Part shown: positions 57,860-64,000 of the stretch, in pieces
How positions within the stretch are numbered: the first letter of the stretch is position 1
Layout of the letters: every line of letters starts with the position of its first letter
Assembly (NCBI GenBank): GCA_037893245.1
Contig: JBAIAA010001523.1
Location: forward strand, 19,034 to 83,033
Direction: 5' to 3'
Length of the DNA: 64,000 bases
From: Crossaster papposus
Taxonomy: Eukaryota; Echinodermata; Asteroidea; Velatida; Solasteridae
Notes under the pieces: model-generated
Databases searched by the model: none
The model's input: only the letters and a program-made list of their open reading frames with translations
Told to the model about the DNA's origin: nothing
Position numbers and translations under genes: made by a program

Positions 57860-58351
57860 ATGGAACACACCAAGAAAATGGTTCTGGTACCTCAAGAAAC
57901 TCTAACCAAGCTACAATCAACCAGACGATTGGAACAAACACCAACCACGCGAGTTGTACACGGTTTGGATGCTGAGATGAGAGAGCTCCTGGAACGACAA
58001 CATCTTTCAGACGAGGATAAAGTCAAGCTGTACCACCAGACGTTGCAACGATACATTAACCTGAATAGACAGAGAATGGCACCGCTGACCATGACTCTGG
58101 AGACCAGGAAAGAGGTCACCCAACCATCAAAATTAGGATCGGTAACACCTGGTCCTCCAAAATTGGAAAAAGAATTCGACTTGTACGATGTTTCCAAAGG
58201 TAAGGTCCACTTGAAGGAAGAACCAGAGGCGGAGGAATATTACCCATCACCGCTATTATTTGCCGAAGCGTCTCATCTGAAAACTACACCTAAAACAAAG
58301 AAAAAGAAAAAGAAAACGGTCGCATATACGCCAAAATGGTCACCATATTAA
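57860..58351 (+). CDS. Conserved Polinton protein of unknown function (163 codons)
   Basis: It starts 2 bp after the previous stop. N-terminal MVLVPQETL, then a helical acidic/basic section (LDAEMRELLER, LSDEDKVKLYHQTLQRY), a central Pro/Thr-rich linker and a Lys-rich C-terminus (KTKKKKKK). The N-terminal motif recurs in Polinton genes of this position to my recollection. No enzymatic motif is seen. Intact. Confidence 0.65.
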   Translation: MEHTKKMVLVPQETLTKLQSTRRLEQTPTTRVVHGLDAEMRELLERQHLSDEDKVKLYHQTLQRYINLNRQRMAPLTMTLETRKEVTQPSKLGSVTPGPPKLEKEFDLYDVSKGKVHLKEEPEAEEYYPSPLLFAEASHLKTTPKTKKKKKKTVAYTPKWSPY

Positions 58352-58394
58352 TACACCCACGACCCTAGAGTTTGTCATTTGAGACTTACCCATC

Positions 58395-58640
58395 ATGGAG
58401 TGTTGTCGACCTAAACCGAGTTGTGGCTTTAAACAACTTGCCAGAAAAATTCGCTGCTGGTGCGTCTGCTGTCATAGTAGCGTCATAATCCAAAACTCCG
58501 ATTTCAGCGATGGCGCAGCACGAGACGTACCTGAAACGACTATATTACAATCCTCAAAATCCAGCCAGTTTTGGGGGTGTGGAGGCTGTCTACCGCGCTG
58601 CCCGAGAAGACGGGATCAACGTCAACCGGAATCAAATTAA
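58395..58640 (+). CDS. Possible small Cys-rich ORF overlapping the integrase start
   Basis: ATG at 58395 gives MECCRPKPSCGFKQLARKI and CWCVCC. The second half overlaps the integrase in another frame and is likely shadow sequence. TTTCAG|CG just before the integrase ATG could be a splice acceptor, in which case this would be an upstream exon region. Confidence 0.3.
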   Translation: MECCRPKPSCGFKQLARKIRCWCVCCHSSVIIQNSDFSDGAARDVPETTILQSSKSSQFWGCGGCLPRCPRRRDQRQPESN

Positions 58641-59586
58641 AACCTGGTTGCGTCAACAACCCACTTACACGCTACACAAACCGGTACGCAGACATTTTCA
58701 ACGGAACAGAGTCGTAGTGGGTGGTATCGATCAGCAGTGGCAAGCGGATCTGGTGGACATGAGCTCACTCAGTCGATATAATGGAAACTACAAGTATTTG
58801 CTGACGTGTATCGACGTATTGTCAAAATATGCATGGGCAATTCCACTCAAAAATAAGACGGGTACCTCACTCATTGATGGTTTCAAACAAATCTTGGAGA
58901 GTGGACGTAAACCCAAAATGCTACAGACCGATAAAGGCACCGAGTTTATCAATCGTCAATTCCAGTCATTGCTCAAGAAAAATAGCATCGGTTTCTTCAC
59001 TACTCAAAATGAAACAAAGGCCAGCGTAGTGGAAATAATCAACAGGACACTCAAGACGAAGATGTACAAATACTTTACGGCCACCAACAGACACGTATAC
59101 ATCAAGACCTTATCGAAATTGATGACAGCGTATAATCACGCTTACCACAGAAGTATCAAGGCAACTCCAGCGTCTGTAAACAGCGACAATGCCGAACAGA
59201 TCTGGAGAAACCTGTACGGTGATAACGATAACGCGGTCAAACTCGTTTCTTTCCAATTTAACGTGGGAGACACGGTACGCATTAGCATGGCGACCAGAGC
59301 GTTTAGAAAAGGTTATCTTCCAAGCTGGACCACCGAACTGTTCACGGTCAGCGCTCAAATCTCGCGCTATCCTCCAGTGTACAAGTTGAAGGATTACGAC
59401 GGTGAAGAGTTGGACGGTACATTTTACGAACGTGAACTTCAACGAGTGGTAAAACTGGACGATCTGTACCAGGTAGAGAGAGTACTGCGAACGCGGAAAA
59501 CTCGAGGAAAAACGGAGTATTTCGTCAAGTGGATGGGTTATCCGGACAAATGTAATAGTTGGGTAGGGCATTTGCGCAAGTTATAA
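58510..59586 (+). CDS. Polinton integrase (rve, DDE) with C-terminal chromodomain
   Basis: 358 codons, intact. It catalyses strand transfer of element ends into the host genome. The N-terminal helical region (YYNPQNPASFGGVEAVY) is the usual Polinton start. The catalytic triad is D80 (QWQADLVDM), D141 (QTDKGTEF) and E175 (SVVEIINRT). A chromodomain lies at about 320-355: YQVERVLRTR, then EYFVKWMGYP and NSWV, with the aromatic cage residues Y, W and W present. Chromodomains can steer integration to methylated histone marks, which fits insertion into a repeat array. It is the clearest retained enzyme of this element. Confidence 0.93.
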   Translation: MAQHETYLKRLYYNPQNPASFGGVEAVYRAAREDGINVNRNQIKTWLRQQPTYTLHKPVRRHFQRNRVVVGGIDQQWQADLVDMSSLSRYNGNYKYLLTCIDVLSKYAWAIPLKNKTGTSLIDGFKQILESGRKPKMLQTDKGTEFINRQFQSLLKKNSIGFFTTQNETKASVVEIINRTLKTKMYKYFTATNRHVYIKTLSKLMTAYNHAYHRSIKATPASVNSDNAEQIWRNLYGDNDNAVKLVSFQFNVGDTVRISMATRAFRKGYLPSWTTELFTVSAQISRYPPVYKLKDYDGEELDGTFYERELQRVVKLDDLYQVERVLRTRKTRGKTEYFVKWMGYPDKCNSWVGHLRKL

Positions 59587-59636
59587 AAAACTCATCGACA
59601 CGCTTATTTGTCCACACAGTCCACCTAACCTTAACC

Positions 59637-60380
59637 ATGGCGGACTCATTTTACGTGACACTCCCTAGTAACAGTTCTATGGACACGCATCCCAACAATA
59701 CATTGAGCCATTTCTTTGTGAATTTACCAACACCCCTGTCGTTCGAAGGAGACTGGGAAGTAGCCCTGGCTGAAGTTACTTACCCTCACCGCTGGTTGAA
59801 CGTGACTGAAGGAAACAACGTATTGGGATGCAGGACCGGACAAGATTCCGATTTGCATATCCACCACATACCGGAGGGGTACTACCCAACACCCGAAGAA
59901 TTATTATGTAATTTTATACCTCCCATCGGGCACGGAAACCTCGTCTGGTTCACTTACAACAAATACATTCAAAAAATCATCATAAAGGCGGCTGACGGCG
60001 TGAGGCTGAAATTGTTGGGTCGTCTGGCCAACCTGCTCGGCTTTGACAAAGACACCATCGTTACGGGAGTAGAAAAAAGTACCAGAGTAGTGGACCTCCA
60101 GCCATTTTATGCGCTATTTATCTACTCCAATATTGTCGAGTACCACACCGTAGGAGACACGCGTGCTCCCTTACTACGCATCGTAAATGTAGACGGCGAG
60201 TATGGAAAAACCATCACAAAAATCTACGACAGTCCGCATTACATGCCCCTGCAGCACAAGTTATTGGACATGATCGAGATAGATATAAGAGATGACACGG
60301 GTCAGCTCATTCCATTTGTGAGCGGGAGAGTCATTGTGAAGCTTCATTTCAGAAAAAAGCGCTCGTCCTACTTCAACTGA
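59637..60380 (+). CDS. Polinton minor capsid protein (penton-like, single jelly roll)
   Basis: 247 codons from the ATG in ACCATGGCG, 50 bp after the integrase stop. It starts MADSFYVTLPSNSSM and continues NTLSHFFVNLP and WEVALAEVTYP, a signature shared with Polinton minor capsid proteins. C-terminal GRVIVKLHFRK. It is predicted to form capsid vertices together with the major capsid protein two genes downstream. Intact. Confidence 0.85.
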   Translation: MADSFYVTLPSNSSMDTHPNNTLSHFFVNLPTPLSFEGDWEVALAEVTYPHRWLNVTEGNNVLGCRTGQDSDLHIHHIPEGYYPTPEELLCNFIPPIGHGNLVWFTYNKYIQKIIIKAADGVRLKLLGRLANLLGFDKDTIVTGVEKSTRVVDLQPFYALFIYSNIVEYHTVGDTRAPLLRIVNVDGEYGKTITKIYDSPHYMPLQHKLLDMIEIDIRDDTGQLIPFVSGRVIVKLHFRKKRSSYFN

Positions 60381-60385
60381 GCATC

Positions 60386-60799
60386 ATGAGGAACCATTAT
60401 CTACCCAATAGTAAACACTACGAAGATTATTACGTTGGACAAGTGGGGCGTGGTCACCCAGTGTTCACTGGACCGAGAAGTCAGAAGGGATACGGACTTG
60501 GAGGCATTTTAGGCGGACTTTTCCGCTCGGCCATGCCCCTTATCAAACAAGGGGCCAAAACCGTGGGTCGCGAGGTTCTACGTACGGGTATGGGTATCGC
60601 GCAAGATGCGCTGGAAGGAAAGAGCATCAAATCGTCGGCCAAAGACAGACTTCGGAACGTTGGACACACAGTTCTTCGCGGTGTAAACGCCCGACTTTCA
60701 CAAGGCCAACGACGCGGTATAAAAAGAAAAGCAACTGGCAGACGCGCCACTTCCTCATCAGGCAGGAGAGCGAAACGATCAAGAGACATATTTGATTAA
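60386..60799 (+). CDS. pX/pVI-like minor capsid or core protein
   Basis: 137 codons. Tyr/Gly-rich N-terminus (YEDYYVGQVGRG, QKGYGLGGILGGLF), a central segment PLIKQGAKTVGREVL and a very basic tail (RRGIKRKATGRR, GRRAKRSR), suggesting DNA or capsid-interior binding. ILGG|L at residues 41-45 fits the adenain-type cleavage rule (M/I/L)xGG-x, so the protease encoded downstream may process it. Six bases separate it from the previous gene. Intact. Confidence 0.75.
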   Translation: MRNHYLPNSKHYEDYYVGQVGRGHPVFTGPRSQKGYGLGGILGGLFRSAMPLIKQGAKTVGREVLRTGMGIAQDALEGKSIKSSAKDRLRNVGHTVLRGVNARLSQGQRRGIKRKATGRRATSSSGRRAKRSRDIFD

Positions 60800-60830
60800 G
60801 CTCTTTACTCGCTCACCCACAACCGTCATC

Positions 60831-62129
60831 ATGTCGCTGTTGCACAACAACTCGTGCGAATGCACTAAATCCGAACTTGACATTTTCTCCGTCCCACCTA
60901 CCCAAACCAGCATCGAAAGGGGTCAATGGGAGGAATTTCACCCCATCTCTACAATTTCTGACGGCGGGCCCATAGAGTTTTTCGTACCCGGATCCGGAGA
61001 GGAATACATGGACCTAAACCAAACGCAGCTGTACATCAGAGCAAAAATCACAAAGGCAGACGGTACCAACCTGGCGGATGGAGATCACGTGGGACCCGTC
61101 AATTTATTTTTACAATCCCTATTTAGCCAGATTGACGTGAGTTTGAACGACCGGTTGATTTCCCCATCCACACCTACTTACCCCTATCGCGCCATACTCG
61201 AGACGCTACTCAACTATGGGACCGATGCTAGAAAATCCCAGCTGACCAGCGCCTTGTTTTACAAAGACACTGCCGGTAAGATAGACAGTTCGGACCCACA
61301 CGCGGCGGATGATACAGTAAACCGCGGGCTGAAGAAGAGACACGAGTTTACAAAGAGCAGCAGAGTGGTGGACATGATCGGACCGATACACAGCGACATT
61401 TTCTTCCAAGACAAACACATGTTGAACGGCGTGGATTTGAAACTGAAACTGATACGCAGTAGCAACGCGTTCTGCCTCATGGCGTCTGGGGACAACCCCG
61501 CTTACAAAGTGGTCATTCAAGAAGCGTCCGTGTTTGTCAGAAAAGTCAAAGTCAGTTCGGCCGTCATGCTGGGCCACATTAAGGCTTTGGAGAAAGGTAC
61601 CGCCAAATATCCCATCAAGCGTAATCTCTGCAAGATGGTGTCCGTACCTCGCGGTAACCTGACTCTTACCCGCATCGTGGTTGGGTGCGTGACCAACGAA
61701 GCGTTTAACGGTCGGTATACAAAGAACCCCTTCAATTTCCAACACATGGATATCAACTTTTTGACGGTGCACGTTGACGGGGAGCAAATACCGTATACCC
61801 CACTGAAACCTAAGTTTACCGAGCCGATCAAAAATTACATAAGAGCTTACCAGACCCTCTTCTCCGGTACAGATAAAATGTACCAAGACGAGGGCAACGG
61901 CATTAGTCGTGATGACTACGCCGCAGGGTACACACTGTTTGCTTTCGATCTGAGTCCAGACTTGTCCATTGCAGGACACTTCAATCTCGTAAAGCGTGGC
62001 AACCTGCGACTGGACGTGCACTTTGCTCAGCCACTGGATAAAACCATCAACATCATCATCTACGCCGAGTTCAACAACATCATAGAAATTGACCAGGCTC
62101 GCAACGTCATCTTTGACTACGCTAGTTGA
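60831..62129 (+). CDS. Polinton major capsid protein (double jelly roll)
   Basis: 432 codons from ATG (GTCATCATGTCG). The N-terminal SVPPTQTSIERGQWEEFHP and PIEFFVPGSGEEYMDL are hallmark MCP motifs, followed by LFSQIDVSLND, YPYRAILETLLNYG, MLNGVDLKLKL and a C-terminal RLDVHFAQPL. Length fits the family. It forms hexameric capsomers in the proposed Polinton virion. Fully open, with no premature stop. Confidence 0.93.
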   Translation: MSLLHNNSCECTKSELDIFSVPPTQTSIERGQWEEFHPISTISDGGPIEFFVPGSGEEYMDLNQTQLYIRAKITKADGTNLADGDHVGPVNLFLQSLFSQIDVSLNDRLISPSTPTYPYRAILETLLNYGTDARKSQLTSALFYKDTAGKIDSSDPHAADDTVNRGLKKRHEFTKSSRVVDMIGPIHSDIFFQDKHMLNGVDLKLKLIRSSNAFCLMASGDNPAYKVVIQEASVFVRKVKVSSAVMLGHIKALEKGTAKYPIKRNLCKMVSVPRGNLTLTRIVVGCVTNEAFNGRYTKNPFNFQHMDINFLTVHVDGEQIPYTPLKPKFTEPIKNYIRAYQTLFSGTDKMYQDEGNGISRDDYAAGYTLFAFDLSPDLSIAGHFNLVKRGNLRLDVHFAQPLDKTINIIIYAEFNNIIEIDQARNVIFDYAS

Positions 62130-62145
62130 ATCACGCGTCGGCAGC

Positions 62146-62667
62146 ATGGATAGTTATGAAATCACGCGCATTTTGAAAAATGACCGATTCACCAAACATT
62201 ACTTCAGAGGAGTCTTTGCCTGCGACCAGCTACCCAAGAGCCACGTCCCGCGACCGAGCGCCCTCGTTGTTAACACGGACCCATCTACAAAACCCGGACA
62301 ACACTGGGTGGCCATTTACATCACGCGAGATGGTGAGGGAGAGTATTTCGACTCATACGGACAACCGAGCAATCTACCCCAGGTCAAGACATTCCTCAAG
62401 AAAAACGTGACGTACACCCGCTACAATCGCCGATCCCTGCAAGGCCCACTGTCAACCGTGTGTGGACAATACTCCATCTTCTTTCTGTTACACCGTTGCC
62501 GGGGATTGAACATGACTAAGATCGCGCTTTGGTTTTCTTCGGATAAAAAGGACAATGATATACTCGTTAATGATTTCATAAGAAAACACTTCCCTCGTGT
62601 AAACACGTTGGTATACGACGAAGAATTGATAAGAAAGCAAATTGCAAGAGCTTTATTCACAACTTAA
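62146..62667 (+). CDS. Adenain-like cysteine protease
   Basis: 173 codons from ATG (GCAGCATGGAT), 16 bp after the MCP stop. Catalytic residues are visible: H53 (GQHWVAIYI), D69 (EYFDSYG), Q99 and C106 (QGPLSTVCGQYS). The Q-to-C spacing of seven matches adenovirus protease. It would mature capsid and core proteins. Intact. A polyadenylation signal AATAAA follows at 62802-62807. Confidence 0.9.
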   Translation: MDSYEITRILKNDRFTKHYFRGVFACDQLPKSHVPRPSALVVNTDPSTKPGQHWVAIYITRDGEGEYFDSYGQPSNLPQVKTFLKKNVTYTRYNRRSLQGPLSTVCGQYSIFFLLHRCRGLNMTKIALWFSSDKKDNDILVNDFIRKHFPRVNTLVYDEELIRKQIARALFTT

Positions 62668-63241
62668 TATAACGTACATGTAGGTTCCGTGACGATTATT
62701 TTAATTTCATCGTGTTTGTTGTTGATTAGACGTAAACAATCATTGTTGTTTTTAAGTGTATTTTAAACCTTATATTTATCTGTACAAAGTGATGTTGTTG
62801 AAATAAAATACTTGAAACTGTATATTGCCCGTCGACCACTTAAGGAATGTTCTGGTGAGTTCCGGTTGGTTTTAGGCACCACTTGTCGTCTATTATTTAC
62901 CCCGTCTCTTTGTCTCATTCCGTAAGCACAAAATAGACCCTAGAGTCAGAATCAAGCTTTCTTTCAATTTAACCCATTAACGTGTTATTTCACTACGTAT
63001 TCGCGCATGCGCACACGCACACAACACCACTTCGCCCAACACAAAAGAAAGACACTTCCGGTACCACTCCTACAGGCACCGGAAGCACCACGTACGCGAC
63101 GCCACACATGCACCGGTGGAGGGAGGTGTAACACCGGCACCTCCGGCACCTCCCGCACCTCCGGCACCTCCAGCACCTCCACCACACCCTCCACCGGTGT
63201 TGCACCTCCAAACGGGGTCGAAACGGCCCCACCTATACTAC
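62668..63241. other. Polinton right flank
   Basis: 3' UTR with AATAAA at 62802. After 62990 the base composition changes to C-rich, with CGCATGCGCACACGCACAC and a 9-bp-based minisatellite. No terminal inverted repeat matching 43102 onward was found. Confidence 0.5.
63130..63190. repeat. GGCACCTCC minisatellite
   Basis: About five imperfect copies of GGCACCTCC (variants CGCACCTCC, AGCACCTCC) near the right Polinton edge. Confidence 0.85.
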
Positions 63242-63242
63242 T

Positions 63243-63330
63243 AGCCTTTGTTTTTGTTCTGATTTGTTTTCTCTTTTTTTTGGCTTTTTCGCAAATGCGA
63301 AAAAGCCTTTGTTTTTGTTCTGATTTTTTT
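63243..63330. repeat. Palindromic hairpin cluster resuming after the Polinton
   Basis: GCCTTTGTTTTTGTTCTGAT (half of a hairpin unit), then a complete GGCTTTTTCGC-AAAT-GCGAAAAAGCC palindrome and T-rich linker. The truncated first unit marks the Polinton junction. Confidence 0.85.
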
Positions 63331-63353
63331 TTTCTTCTTTTTTCTTTCTTTAA

Positions 63354-64000
63354 GTAACCTAAACCCCATAGACTTTGTACACGTTTTTTTGCACAAGTAC
63401 TTTTACCAGAGAACAAAGTCGTATTTCCATAAATCTTAACCCAAGTGAAGACCCTATACTATAGTAAGCTCGTGCCTAGCCGACATACGACATGGTGACG
63501 TCATCAGGGGTCACGTGACGTCATTTTAAAGGTGTTATTGATTTAATCTTTGAAATTCAATAACAAATCAACCGCAAAAGACCGAAACTTAATTTTTGTG
63601 GCAATATATAGAATAATCCAGGATCTTAATTTTATCCCGTGTGCGTGAAATCACGTGACCCTTCCTTCCGGTCTAAACCGGAAGTGCCTTATAATTTAAA
63701 ACTGAAAAATGATATGAACTTATTTTCAACGATGTTAGTGTCTGGCTAGAATAAACTTTTCAAAAAAAATACCGCCGATGTCATAACATGTTATAGCGCC
63801 CTCTAGTGGCAAGTTGAAAAATGGTTAAAATGAATAATATGTTGATGTGTGTGGCGAAGTTTGCGGAAATCACTTTATAACCAGTGTATTTAATCAGCTT
63901 CATGCTAGGAACAAGTAGACGAGAAGGAAAAATGATGACGTCACCAGACCGGAAGTTACAATGAAAAGACTTCTTTTCCTTTGAAAATTCCTAAAAAATT
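63354..64000 (+). mobile_element. Helitron-like unit, runs off the window
   Basis: 5' edge GTAACCTAAACCCC at 63354, CTCF-like site at 63795, and the same ETS/CRE/E-box order as the other plus units. Truncated by the window end. Confidence 0.8.

Larger units (their letters stand above)
43102..63242 (+). mobile_element. Maverick/Polinton element with nested 4.6-kb insertion
   Basis: It contains the full Polinton signature on one strand: protein-primed DNA polymerase B, retroviral-type integrase with chromodomain, packaging ATPase, adenain-like protease, and major and minor capsid proteins. Removing the nested transposon leaves about 15.5 kb, within the usual 15-20 kb. It interrupts a Helitron-like unit (left part ends 43101, family resumes 63243). 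I could not find terminal inverted repeats or a 6-bp duplication at these edges, so one or both ends may be truncated or rearranged. Confidence 0.88.

Noticed and set aside
59110..59571. 153-codon minus-strand frame opposite the integrase
   Set aside because: Antisense shadow of the integrase, with no recognisable domain.
61206..62147. 313-codon minus-strand frame opposite the major capsid gene
   Set aside because: It is antisense to a gene with strong family motifs, has no domain of its own and reflects codon bias of the capsid gene.

Overview
This is animal genomic DNA, probably from a marine invertebrate. It has spliced genes with GT-AG introns and TATA/Kozak contexts, an L1/Tx1-like LINE, a Penelope-like element, a tyrosine-recombinase (DIRS/Ngaro-like) retroelement relic, a Maverick/Polinton and several MITEs. 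The species cannot be named from sequence alone. I see no convincing host gene. Almost the whole window is mobile DNA, much of it nested.

Layout. (1) 480-831: a small MITE-like element. (2) 868-5568, minus strand: a decayed LINE with ORF1 (coiled coil plus L1-type RNA-binding domain) and ORF2 (APE endonuclease plus reverse transcriptase). (3) 6638-9078: a 5'-truncated Penelope-like element (RT plus GIY-YIG) flanked by a 108-bp inverted repeat and a 13-bp direct repeat. (4) 9212-43101 and 63242-64000: about 30 kb of one repeat family in 1.0-2.7 kb units. The units end in a hairpin followed by CTAG|T, as Helitrons do. Orientation is + up to 10.7 kb, - from 10.7 to 21.7 kb, and + afterwards. Every module of roughly 600 bp carries ETS-like, CRE/ATF-like, E-box-like and CTCF-like motifs. 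Palindromic hairpin clusters lie between units. (5) 24627-29432: a 4.8-kb insertion in this array with a broken CCCH-Gag/RT/SGNH-hydrolase relic on the minus strand and large 43-bp tandem arrays. (6) 34183-34496 and 41259-41572: two 314-bp hAT-type MITEs, each with a perfect 8-bp target duplication. (7) 43102-63242: a Polinton of about 15.5 kb plus a 4.6-kb nested insertion.

Polinton gene order is PC4-like ssDNA-binding protein, CxxC protein, small ORF, spliced zinc-finger/protein-primed DNA polymerase B, packaging ATPase, two small conserved proteins, chromodomain integrase, minor capsid (penton-like), pX/pVI-like core protein, double-jelly-roll major capsid and adenain-like protease. The polymerase is destroyed by a tandem duplication across exon 2, frameshifts, two nonsense codons and a 4.6-kb CACTA-like nonautonomous transposon (48857-53467). 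The ATPase is frameshifted. The integrase, capsid, core and protease frames are all open.

Relative age from nesting: the Helitron-like array is oldest. The YR retroelement, hAT MITEs and Polinton inserted into it. The CACTA-like element then inserted into the Polinton. That last element itself carries foldback elements, a 20-bp tandem array and a possible three-exon mini-gene.
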